From contig DASZXK010000045.1 of the NCBI GenBank assembly GCA_035545855.1, forward strand, positions 23,657 through 87,656: DNA of 64,000 nucleotides, written 5' to 3'. The notes under the pieces were generated by a model. That model did not search any database, was not told the origin of the DNA, and was given only the letters and a program-made list of their open reading frames with translations. Below, piece by piece: positions 27,791-36,500 of this stretch. The number at the start of each line of letters is the position of its first letter. Positions within the stretch are counted from its first letter, which is position 1. The translations under genes were made by a program, and so were the position numbers. This DNA comes from DASZVB01 sp035545855 (lineage in GTDB: Bacteria; Myxococcota_A; Polyangia; Polyangiales; Polyangiaceae).

Positions 27791-27793
27791 GAG

Positions 27794-28075
27794 CTATCTC
27801 GTCTGGAGGGCCGCGGCCGAGCACTCCGGAGAGGCGCCGCACGAGGGCCCGTGCACGTGAGGAGGAAGGGGCGGGGGATCCCACCCACCCGGATTCCACG
27901 GGTGGCAGCGCGCGAGGCGCCGGAGGGCGAGGCCGAGCCCGGAGAGGACGCCGTGGTGTTCCACGCACGCCATCGCGTAGCGAGAGCAGGACGGCTCGAA
28001 TCGGCACTGCCCGCCGAGGAGCGGCGAGAGGAGGAGCTGGTAGCCCCGGAGGAGCACGAGCACGACGCGCTTCAC
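27794..28075 (-). CDS. yidD: YidD membrane protein insertion efficiency factor
   Basis: The 93-aa product shows the full YidD signature, CRFEPSCSRYA and CHPWNPGGWDPPP, with an N-terminal amphipathic helix (RVVLVLLRGYQLLLSP). The C-terminal 20 residues (CGASPECSAAALQ) are extra. The GTG start at 28075 overlaps the rnpA stop by four bases. Confidence 0.93.
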   Translation of the reverse strand: MKRVVLVLLRGYQLLLSPLLGGQCRFEPSCSRYAMACVEHHGVLSGLGLALRRLARCHPWNPGGWDPPPLPPHVHGPSCGASPECSAAALQTR

Positions 28076-28515
28076 GGAGCCGTCTTCTCCCCGGGCGCGC
28101 CGGCCGCCCCGCCCGCCGCTCGACGCGCGCGATCCGTGCGCGCCTCGTCGATGCGACGCGACACGATCGCCGCGACGCTCTGCCATTCGCTGGCGACGTC
28201 GGCGAGCTTCATCTGTTCGAGGGGGCGGCGGACGATGACCACTAGGTCGATTCCTGGCTGGAAGAGATCACGGGTGGCGCGGAACGCTTCCCGGACGAGC
28301 CGCTTGGCTCGATTCCGGCGAACGGCCGTCCCGACCTTGCGCGAAGCCACGATACCGAGACGGAGCGGCCCCGCCTCTTCTTCCCTTGCGTGGAGCAGGA
28401 GAACGAAGTGCGAGGTGGTGACGCGCCGCCCGGCCTTCTGGGCCGCCTCGAACTCCCGGCGTTTGCGAACACGCTCTCGGCGGGTGAAGCGACCGACGGG
28501 GCTCGCGCCCGGCAC
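28072..28515 (-). CDS. rnpA: ribonuclease P protein component
   Basis: The 147-aa protein carries the RNR signature RRNRAKRLVREAFR and the N-terminal RKRREFEAAQ. It is the protein cofactor of RNase P in tRNA 5' maturation. The GTG start at 28515 shares a base with the rpmH stop, and the C-terminus has a 25-residue Ala/Gly/Arg extension over the usual length. Confidence 0.93.
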   Translation of the reverse strand: MPGASPVGRFTRRERVRKRREFEAAQKAGRRVTTSHFVLLLHAREEEAGPLRLGIVASRKVGTAVRRNRAKRLVREAFRATRDLFQPGIDLVVIVRRPLEQMKLADVASEWQSVAAIVSRRIDEARTDRARRAAGGAAGAPGEKTAP

Positions 28516-28664
28516 TACTTCTCGTAGGCCGTGACCGTGAGGCGCCAGCGGCCCTTCGCGCGGCGGCTCTTCAGAACGTCGCGACCGCCCTTCGTCTCCT
28601 GGCGCTTGCGAAAGCCATGGGTACGGAGGCGGCTGATGTTGTGGGGCTGATACGTTCGCTTCAT
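28515..28664 (-). CDS. rpmH: 50S ribosomal protein L34
   Basis: The 49-aa basic protein is a normal L34 (MKRTYQPHNISRLRTHGF, then KSRRAKGRWRLTV). It heads the rpmH-rnpA-yidD-yidC-jag operon. dnaA, often its divergent neighbour, is absent; rpmG takes that position. Confidence 0.96.
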   Translation of the reverse strand: MKRTYQPHNISRLRTHGFRKRQETKGGRDVLKSRRAKGRWRLTVTAYEK

Positions 28665-28674
28665 CTGAGTTACG

Positions 28675-28722
28675 CCCTTTGTCTGAAAGGGTGGCGTTTC
28701 ACCACCGCAGCCAGGGCTGCGG
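28675..28722 (-). promoter_or_regulatory. structured leader upstream of rpmH (three hairpins in a row)
   Basis: Directly ahead of rpmH lie CCCTTT (28675-28680) pairing with AAAGGG (28686-28691), GGTGG (28690-28694) pairing with CCACC (28702-28706), and CCGCAGCC (28705-28712) pairing with GGCTGCGG (28715-28722). The second stem shares bases with both neighbours, so alternative foldings are possible. No known ribosomal leader is recognised. Confidence 0.4.
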
Positions 28723-28921
28723 AAGAGTTCGATAGGGCGCGGGAAAGCCGCGCGGCGGGCGGGAGTCAGCCACGCTCGCCGGGCTCCGTCAAGGATGGAG
28801 CAGAGCGCTCCGAACCCTGAGAAAATGTTCACCTTCCCGGGGAAGCAAGGATGCGAGGGTCCGGGAGCGGCGGAACGTCGCTTGCCCGCCCGCTCGGCGG
28901 GTGTTAATTCGCCCCGTCGCC

Positions 28922-29089
28922 ATGCGAGACAACATCCGCCTCGTTTCCACCGCCGGTACCGGGTTCACGTATTACACGACGAAGAACAAGCGGACCCAGA
29001 CGGAGAAGCTCGAGCTCAAGAAGTACGACCCCGTGAAGCGCGCGCACGTCGTCTTCAAGGAGGCGAAGATGCCTCCGCACAGCAAGTGA
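28922..29089 (+). CDS. rpmG: 50S ribosomal protein L33
   Basis: The 55-aa protein is a zinc-free L33: the family start MRDNIRLVSTAGTGFTYYT and the KLELKKYDP core are present, the CxxC pairs are not. It is transcribed away from rpmH and followed 25 bases later by a strong terminator, so it is a single-gene unit. Confidence 0.95.
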   Translation: MRDNIRLVSTAGTGFTYYTTKNKRTQTEKLELKKYDPVKRAHVVFKEAKMPPHSK

Positions 29090-29114
29090 CGCCGGGCTCC
29101 GCCCGAACGTGACA

Positions 29115-29146
29115 CGAGGCGCGCTCCCCGCGCCTCGTTTTCTTTT
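29115..29146 (+). terminator. intrinsic terminator of rpmG
   Basis: A 9-bp perfect stem (CGAGGCGCG at 29115-29123, CGCGCCTCG at 29129-29137) with loop CTCCC is followed by TTTTCTTTT. It is the only canonical intrinsic terminator I found in the window. Confidence 0.9.
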
Positions 29147-29154
29147 CGAAAGGG

Positions 29155-31857
29155 TCACGGGCAGACGGCGCGCCCGAGGAGCACGCTCAATCCGCCGATG
29201 CGGTTCGCGGTGATCACGTCGCGCAGGCCGTCGCGGTTCAGGTCCGCGGTCGCGACGTTCAGCGGATCGCGTCCGACCTCGAAGGCCACCGTGCCCTGGA
29301 AATGGCCGGTACCGTCGCCTCGAGCGACGTAGGCGCCCCAGCTCGCGTTGCCGACGCCGGCCCCCGACACCGCGTCGAGGTGCGCGTCGCCGTCGATGTC
29401 CGCGAAGGAGAGCCCGGCGCCGCCGATCGGGAGCCGCTTGCCCGGAGCGAATGGCGTCGCACCGTCGCCGCCGCCAGCCCCGGCGTGGAAGAGCGTCCCG
29501 TAGAGGTCGATGGTGGTCACGAGATCGAGAGTTCCGTCTTCGTTCGCGTCCACGAGCGCCACCTCGGACGGATGCCCGAGTCCCTCGTCGAGCGTCGCCG
29601 CGAGCGAGAAGGCGCCGTTCCCGTCGCCGGCGAGCACGGCGACGAATCCGTTCGTCCCCGGCGTCGTCTGCCAGTACGGGACGACGACATCGACCTTGCC
29701 GTCTCCCGTGACGTCTCCGGCGGCGATCGTCTGGGCACCCGCCCCGGTACCGGCTCCGTAGGCCGCCTGGGGGCCGAAGGTTCCGTTTCCGGTGCCGAGG
29801 AGCACTCGGAGCGAGCTGCTCGAATCGGCGACGAGAAGGTCCGGGAGCCGATCGCCGCTCACGTCCGTCACGACGACCCCGTTGGGGATCGACCCCGCGG
29901 GGTAGTCGACGGGCGTTCCGAGCGTTCCGTCGCCGTTTCCGAGGAACACGCTCACCGTCCCCGCCTGCGCGTTCGCGGAGATCACGTCGAGCTTCTGGTC
30001 GGCGTTCACGTCGGCGAGCGTCACGCCGATGCGGAGCGTCCCCGCGCCGTACGGGACCGGCGTGCCGAGCGTCCCGTCGCCGCTGCCGAGGAACACGCTC
30101 ACGCGCTTCTGGTCGTAGTCCGCGACGACGACGTCCGGCGCGAGATCGCCGTTCAGATCTCCGGCTGCCACGGACCAGAGCGCTCCCGAATTCGGGTAGT
30201 CGACGTGCGGCGCGAAATCCCAGTCGCGCCCGCCGCGGATCACCCCGACCACGTCGAGGCCGCTGCTCGTCGTCACGAGGTCCTGTCGCCCGTCGCGGTC
30301 GAAATCGGCGACCGCGATCCCGCCCGAGCCACCGCTCTGGGGCGAGTGCCGTTCGAGGGGCGGCGCGAGCTCGCCCGTTCCGTTTCCGAGGAAGACGGCC
30401 GCCGACGGCCCGTTCGTGAGGCCGACGGCGACGTCCGCGTGCCCGTCGCCGTTCATGTCCGCGACGGCGAGCGACTCCGGCATCTGATCCGGCGTGCACG
30501 GGATGGGCTGGAACGGGAGAGTGAACGTTCCGTCGCCCGCGCCCACCAGCACCTCGATCGAGGTCTCCGGCGCGTTCCCCGCGACGACGACGTCGGGCAC
30601 GCCGTCCTCCGTGAGATCGCCGACCGCGATCCGGTTCGCGGCCTTCACCGGCAGATCCAGGGTGTGCGTCTGGAAGGTGCCGTCGCCGTTGCCGAGCGCG
30701 ATCGTGACCCCTGGCTGGAAGGTTCCGGCGTCGTCGACCTGCCGGTAGACGGGAGCGACGACGTCGAGGTGACGGTCCGCGTTCAGGTCCGCCGTCGCGA
30801 CGGCCTGGGCGTCGATGCCGACCGCGACGGGCGACTCGAACGTCCCGTGGCCCGCGTTTCGCGCCACGTAGAGCACGCGCCGCGCGTCCTCCGCGCTGAC
30901 GCTTCCCACGATGACGAGATCCGGGAGGCAGTCGTCGTCGAAATCGCCCGCCGCGACGATCACGGGCGACGGGACGGAGACGCGCACCGGCGTTCCGAAC
31001 GTCCCGTCCCCGTTTCCGAGAACGACGACGGTCTCGTTCCCGTAGTACCCGACCGCGACGAGATCCGTGATCCCGTCGTGGTCGAAGTCCGCGTGGTCGA
31101 CGGAGTGGGCGCCGTCGACCGAGACGGCTTTCGTCGCGGACGCGAAGGTGCCGTCTCCGTTGCCGAGGAGCACGGTGACGTCGTCGCTCGTGAGGTTCGC
31201 CGTGGCGAGGTCCGGCTTCCCGTCGCGATTGAAGTCTCCCGCGGTGACCGCCCACGGTCCGTCGCCGGCCGGGTACGTCTCCGAGCCCCCGACCGGTCGC
31301 GAGCAGATCGCCGTGCACGATCCCCCGGCGCACAGGCTCCCGGTTCCGCAGCGGGCTCCGGGCGAACCGGCCGTCTCGCCGCACCCGGTCGTCGCACCGC
31401 AGTGATCGGCGCTCGTGAGCGGGTCGATGCAGCGTCCGTCGCAACCGACTAACCCTTCTCGGCACGGGAGGCAGACGAGCGCCGAGGCGTCCGGAGAGGG
31501 GAGCGGCGTCGAGGCGTCCCCGGTGCCTTTCGGCGTGCCGGCATCGGTGTGCGAAGCGTCTTTCACCGAGCTCTCGAGGGGCGTCGCGTCACGAGACCCC
31601 GCGTCGGTCCCGAGGGCGGCGTCTTCCGTCGCGGCATCGCGGCGGCCTGCGTCGGACCGCGCGCTCGAGCCGCCGCCGTCCGTTCCCGCGTCGCCTGCGG
31701 CCGTGCACTGCCCGCCCCGGCAGAGGCCCCCGTCGCAGTCGGCGTCGGTCCCGCAGACCCAGCTCGTGTTGCCGTCCTTGCTGCCGCCGCCGTCGCACCC
31801 GGGAAGCGCGACCCCGAGCGCGAGGAGCGCCGCGAAGATCCTCGCCCCGCGCATCAT
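29155..31857 (-). CDS. VCBS/FG-GAP-repeat lipoprotein
   Basis: The 900-aa protein has a signal peptide with lipobox-like LPGC, a Cys-rich part (CGTDADCDGGLCRGGQC), an Asp/Ala/Gly/Ser linker, a second Cys-rich module and then about 700 residues of tandem FG-GAP/VCBS repeats (for example GDFNRDGKPDLATANL, LLGNGDGTF), each with a Ca2+-binding DxNxDGxxD loop. These repeats fold as integrin-like beta-propellers, here enough for two seven-blade rings. It is likely displayed on the outer membrane. The start (ATG 31857) overlaps the stop of the 340-aa gene by four bases, so they are translated together. The binding partner is unknown. Confidence 0.88.
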   Translation of the reverse strand: MMRGARIFAALLALGVALPGCDGGGSKDGNTSWVCGTDADCDGGLCRGGQCTAAGDAGTDGGGSSARSDAGRRDAATEDAALGTDAGSRDATPLESSVKDASHTDAGTPKGTGDASTPLPSPDASALVCLPCREGLVGCDGRCIDPLTSADHCGATTGCGETAGSPGARCGTGSLCAGGSCTAICSRPVGGSETYPAGDGPWAVTAGDFNRDGKPDLATANLTSDDVTVLLGNGDGTFASATKAVSVDGAHSVDHADFDHDGITDLVAVGYYGNETVVVLGNGDGTFGTPVRVSVPSPVIVAAGDFDDDCLPDLVIVGSVSAEDARRVLYVARNAGHGTFESPVAVGIDAQAVATADLNADRHLDVVAPVYRQVDDAGTFQPGVTIALGNGDGTFQTHTLDLPVKAANRIAVGDLTEDGVPDVVVAGNAPETSIEVLVGAGDGTFTLPFQPIPCTPDQMPESLAVADMNGDGHADVAVGLTNGPSAAVFLGNGTGELAPPLERHSPQSGGSGGIAVADFDRDGRQDLVTTSSGLDVVGVIRGGRDWDFAPHVDYPNSGALWSVAAGDLNGDLAPDVVVADYDQKRVSVFLGSGDGTLGTPVPYGAGTLRIGVTLADVNADQKLDVISANAQAGTVSVFLGNGDGTLGTPVDYPAGSIPNGVVVTDVSGDRLPDLLVADSSSSLRVLLGTGNGTFGPQAAYGAGTGAGAQTIAAGDVTGDGKVDVVVPYWQTTPGTNGFVAVLAGDGNGAFSLAATLDEGLGHPSEVALVDANEDGTLDLVTTIDLYGTLFHAGAGGGDGATPFAPGKRLPIGGAGLSFADIDGDAHLDAVSGAGVGNASWGAYVARGDGTGHFQGTVAFEVGRDPLNVATADLNRDGLRDVITANRIGGLSVLLGRAVCP

Positions 31858-32876
31858 TCGACCTCTCCTGCGCTCGACGCCGGTTCCACGTCCGTCGCGT
31901 CGCGTGGGTGGATCACGTTCTGTCCGAAGTAGAACGTCACCTGGGTCACGTCGTCTTCCGATTTCGGGTGCGCTTCGTTGTAGCTCACGACTTTCTTCCA
32001 AAGCTCCATCAGCTCGCCGCGCAGACGCGCGAGGAGCCCGTAGACCTCGTCTCGATGCGGGTGACCTTCGTAGACGCCGAAGTGCAGCGTCGTGCCGCCG
32101 ACCGGGTCCTTCTGCGAACCCGATGCGAGCTGGGAGATCTTCGCGGCGATCGCGCTGGAGACGGCCTGGAAATGGTCGAACACGGCGGCCTCCCAGCCCG
32201 CCGCGGCGCCCTCCGGGATGAGGAAGGGGGCGGAACGGAGCGGCGCGTCGTCCCCATCCCCTTCGCGGCGCACGCGGCCGTCGCGGAGGAGGCGATCGAG
32301 GGCCGTCCGGACGTCGCCGTCGTTCCACCGCGCCCTGGCGACGAGCTCGGTCGTCGAAACCCCGGACTCCCGGAACACCATGCCCCACAGGACGGTCGCG
32401 AGCGCCTCGGCGGCGTCGTCGCCGCCGAGAGCGCGTCGGTCCGCGTCGGAAGCGACACCGTAAGTGGTCGAATCTCCGCGGCCGAGCGAGTAGACGAAGC
32501 CCGTCGCTCCGAGGTCGGCGAGCACCGCGAGGATCGCGACGGGATCGTCCCCCGCGAACCGCTCCACGATCCGATCGCGCCGGACGGGACCCTCGGCGCC
32601 GACGAACTCGAGGACGGACTCCCACAGGGTGCGCCCCGTGGAGCTGCCCTCCGAGAGACGCTGCACCTTCCGCTGGTACGTGCGGAGGGCGAGGCCGAAC
32701 ATGTCGGCCGTCACCTTCCGGCTCACCCCCTGGCGCTCGATCTCCTGCGCCAGCGAGAGGAAGACCTGGTCGGCCACGTGCGCGAGCGGCGAGCGCACGC
32801 CGGTCGCCGTCGAGAGCTGGGCGATCAGCACGGTCGTCTGCTGGACGATCGCGTCCACCAGGAGCTTCGGGTTCAC
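31854..32876 (-). CDS. conserved myxobacterial protein, possible winged-helix regulator
   Basis: The 340-aa soluble protein has no signal peptide. The first 70 residues are helical (LAHVADQVFLSLAQEI, GLALRTYQRKVQRL), followed by two segments of winged-helix character: about 80-145 (GPVRRDRIVERFAGDD) and 155-215 (STTELVARARWNDGDVRTALDRL), where the latter resembles a DNA-binding wing. The C-terminal part is helical (LLARLRGELMELWKKV). I know similar unnamed proteins in Polyangia, typically placed before surface lipoproteins as here. Coupling by ATGA overlap to the VCBS lipoprotein argues for a joint function, possibly as its regulator. Confidence 0.7.
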   Translation of the reverse strand: MNPKLLVDAIVQQTTVLIAQLSTATGVRSPLAHVADQVFLSLAQEIERQGVSRKVTADMFGLALRTYQRKVQRLSEGSSTGRTLWESVLEFVGAEGPVRRDRIVERFAGDDPVAILAVLADLGATGFVYSLGRGDSTTYGVASDADRRALGGDDAAEALATVLWGMVFRESGVSTTELVARARWNDGDVRTALDRLLRDGRVRREGDGDDAPLRSAPFLIPEGAAAGWEAAVFDHFQAVSSAIAAKISQLASGSQKDPVGGTTLHFGVYEGHPHRDEVYGLLARLRGELMELWKKVVSYNEAHPKSEDDVTQVTFYFGQNVIHPRDATDVEPASSAGEVE

Positions 32877-33530
32877 GGGAGCACCGTTCGGGTCACTCGC
32901 CGATTATCGCCGGGCCCCGGGGCGAACACAGATGGTGGCGGCGACACCCGTATTTCGCGTGCGGCCCTCACCTACACCGGGCCACCTAGATCACCGGCCG
33001 CGAATCGGGATCACGGAGAATGAGGGAAGCGGAGGGGAAGGCAGGAGCTGCCTCCCATGGCGCGCTGAGGATTCGTCACATCTCAGCCGTCAATTTCGCG
33101 CGGTTTCGAAGGGAGTGGGTAGATTCGTGGCTGCCCCACCCGGCATCCCGCAAGGCGGGCTGCCGACCGCCCCAAGCGTCCGTGCTCACCCGGCAGCCGG
33201 GTTCCGCGCGGCCACGGGGCGGTGCCACGTGACCCGTCGAAGGAGTTCCGGAGCACACCCTCGGTAGCGCCGGGCGACGTGAAGCGTCGTCTCGGGGTGT
33301 GTGCTTCCGAGAGCGCGTCGACGGCGCCCTCTTCTCGGCACTCGAGATCGGGGAGCGAGTCTTCGCCGTCGACGCTCTCTCGGAAGCCTGTTTCCGAGAA
33401 AGCCATGAAGCTCGTGAAGCGAAGGCACACGTTCACGGCCGTTTCGGTACCGATTTTCGACTCTTGCATGAATGCTCAGGGCACGTTCACTTCACGGACG
33501 CCCGGGGGACGCGTCATCGCGGCCGCAGAC
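32877..33530. other. 654-base gap with a long hairpin and no convincing gene
   Basis: Open frames here (for example 33083-33469 on the minus strand) show no codon bias like the neighbours and no recognisable domain. Base composition drops below the local average around 33410-33480. The main content is the hairpin at 33303-33387, listed separately. The left end must hold the promoter of the 340-aa gene. Confidence 0.5.
33303..33387. ncRNA. 24-bp near-perfect hairpin, possible structured RNA
   Basis: Bases 33303-33326 pair with 33364-33387 with a single mismatch (23 of 24). The 37-base loop has its own smaller dyad (ACTCG facing CGAGT), and flanking CTCGG and CCGAG could lengthen the stem. There is no T-run on either strand, so it does not look like a terminator. 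It lies 144 bases after the end of the kinase-ATPase gene. Confidence 0.45.
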
Positions 33531-36500
33531 TCAGAATCCGGGCGCCCAGAGCTCCGCGATGCGACGCGGGTCGGCGACGTTCTCGGCGCGCAGCGCCGCG
33601 ACCGCGCGATCCGCGCGAGAACGTCCCTCTTCTCCGCCGAGGAGCGCCCCGAGCCGTAGCTCGGCGGCGGCGACGCACTGGCGCTGCCCGGCCGCGATCG
33701 CGAGGGACGCCGCGCGCTCGAGCGCCGCTCGCGTGGCGGACGGATCGCCGCGCGCGTGCGCGACCCCGGCCGCGAGCAGGCAGGCCCAGGGTCTCGCGTA
33801 GAGCATTCCCTCCGCGTCGAGGCGCGCGACGTGCCGCTCCACCCGCCCGAGAGTCCGTTCGCGGCCCGCTCGACCCGCCGCGAGACTCGCGAGGAGGAGG
33901 CGGCCGTGGAGCCACGTCGCCTGGGCTCGCTGCACCCGCACCCGCAGGATGGGCATGACGAGGCCGCGGCGGAGAAACCGTTCGAGACGCGGCAGGGCCG
34001 CCCCCGCGCGGGACGTGTACAGCGCGAGCTCGGCCCGCGCGAGCTCCCCGTACCAGTGCTGGGTGTGCGTCGGGGCACGATCCAGGGAAAAACTCGCCGT
34101 CTCCTCGATCTGACGGGACGCTTCGTCCGGCAGGTCCCGCGCGAGCCACACGACGTTCAGGTGACACCGGAGCGCGGCCTCCGTGAATCGGTCGCCGCGC
34201 CGCTCCGCGTCGCGGAGATCCTCGTCGAAACCGCTCTGAAGGTCGGCGAGCGCTCCCGAGAGCTTCAGCACGACGAGGCGGAACGTCCGACAGATGCTCC
34301 GCTCGTGATGCGTTCCGGTCGTGGTCGTCGAGAACGCGTGCGCGGCGCGGCCGAACTCCTCCGCGGAGCGCGTGAACGCGCCCGAGTGATAGTGATGGAA
34401 GCCGCGCCCGAGTCCCGTCGCGGCGCGGAGGTACGGGTCGTCGAATGCCCGGGAGATCCGCTCGGCGTCCCGGAGGAGCGCGTCCGCGCGGCCGAGGCCC
34501 GGCGGGCCCTTCGCCGCCTCGTACACGGACTCCATCACGGAGCTCCTCGCGATGCGCCGGGGTTCGCCCGCTCTCGCGGCGAGCGCGAACGCCCGTGCCT
34601 GGAACAACCCGCCACGGAGCATGTCGACGAGGGAGAGGGCGACGCTCACGCCGTGGTGCACGTCGATCACGCGGAGCGCTTCCGGCGGGACGTCTCCTTC
34701 GGCGCGTTCGACGTACCGGCCTCGCCGCCGGGCGCGGGCCCGCGCGGCGACCGTCAGAGCGAGGGTCACGGCCGGGTGTCGTGGAAGGGACTCGCCGATC
34801 TCCGCGAGCACGGAGGCGAGCACGCGAAAGCCCTCATCGAGGTAGCCGCTCCGGAGGAACAGGTCGGCGGCGAGCCACCGCCGTTCGGTGCGTTCCTCGG
34901 GCGAATCCTCGGCGCTCGCGAGATACGCGCGCGCGGCGTCGGCTCCGCGCCCGGCGTTCGCGAGCGCGCGGGCGAGCGAGAGACGCGCACCGGCGGCCCG
35001 TTCCTCTGGGACGCCGCCGAGGCGAAGAGCCGCGGCGTACAGGTCCGCGGCACGGTCGAAGGCGAGGATCGCCGCGGCCTGCTCGGCCGCGACCGCGGCG
35101 CACTCCCCGGCACGCCGGAGCTCTCCGGCTCCCTCGAGGTGCCGGACGAACGCGATCGGATCGCTCGCCGAGTGGCCGCTCTCTTCGAGTGCCCGAACGA
35201 GGCGCTCGTGGACGAGCCGGGTTCGCGCGCCGTCCAGGCGCCCGAGGACGGCCTTCCGCACCCGGTCGTGATAGATCTCGACGTTCGCGCTGCCGAGACC
35301 GGAACGTCGCGAGAGGTGATCGACCCGGAGCCTCCGCTCGGAGAGGGAGAATCGCGTCGCCTCCAGCCCGGTCGCGCGCCGCACCACGGGCTCGGGGAGC
35401 GGCGCTCCCGCGACGGCGATCGTCTCCGCGAGCGTGCGCGCGTCGTCGTCCGCGCGAGCGAGCATCGCCCCGATGGCCTCGTCGAGCGACGTGGAAGGGC
35501 TGCTCGGGGCGAGCGAGCTCCTGCCCTCACGGCTGAGCACGGACAGGAACAGCGGATGTCCGGACGCGTCGCGGACGAGGCTCGAGACCGCGCGCTCGTC
35601 CGCGCGGGGCCCGAGGAGACTGGCGGCGAGCTCCCGTGATTCGCCCGCATCGAGCGGACCGAGCTCGACGACGCGGACGACCGCGGGTCGCCGGCGAAAA
35701 CCGTCGAACGGCGAGGTGGTTCCCGGCAGCGGTCGCTCCGTGGCGAGTACGAAGACGTTCGGCGCATCCGGCGGAGACAGGATGTCCTCGAGGAGCGCGC
35801 GGCTGTCGGCGTCCGCCCACTGGAGATCGTCGATCGAGAGGACGACCCGCCTCGTCCGAGCGACGTTTCCGAGGAGCCTCCGGAAGGCGTCGAAGGCCCT
35901 CGCGCGCCGTTCGGTGTCGGATGGCGCCGGCCCCGGCGTCCGCTCCGGAAAGTCCGGAACGCGGGCGAGCAGAGGGAAGACGGCCGCCGCGTCTCCGACC
36001 GGTCCATCGAGGACGTCCCGGCGTTCCCCCGGCGACAGCCCGAGGAGGTGGCGGCGGAGTCCATCGACGGGACCGTCGAAGGCCGCGTAGAGCCCCCGCT
36101 CGCGCTCGTAGCAGCGCCCCGTGAGCACGAGCGCCGCCTCCCGGTCCCGAAATCGTTCGTGGAGGTGCGCGAGGAGCGCGCTCTTGCCGACGCCGGAGTC
36201 TCCGCGCACGACCGAGACGACCGCCTCGCGGGCGCTTCGTTCGTATGCTCCCAGGATCGCCTGCCGTTCGGCGGCCCGTCCGACGAACGGCGCGGTCGTC
36301 GGTTCGCTCGCCGGCGCGACGTCGCCGAGGCGGCTCGCCACGTCGCGAGCCGTCGGACGCTCCTCCGGGTCCACGGCGAGCAGCGCCCGACACAGCGCGA
36401 CCAGATCCGGCGGCAGGCCCGGCGCGTCGAGCGACGTCCCGATGGCGCCCTGCGCCCGCCGACGATCGGCGTGCGGGCCCTCGAACGGTGCGGACCCCGT

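Noticed and set aside
24938..28534. Open frame of 1198 codons on the plus strand
   Set aside because: It is antisense to lpoB, jag, yidC, yidD and rnpA, which are all recognised genes; the peptide is low complexity.
28665..28921. Replication origin next to rpmH
   Set aside because: No DnaA-box clusters, no A/T-rich unwinding stretch and no dnaA.
33083..33469. Possible 128-aa gene in the gap next to the kinase-ATPase
   Set aside because: It crosses the long hairpin, has no ribosome site and no recognisable composition of a real protein.
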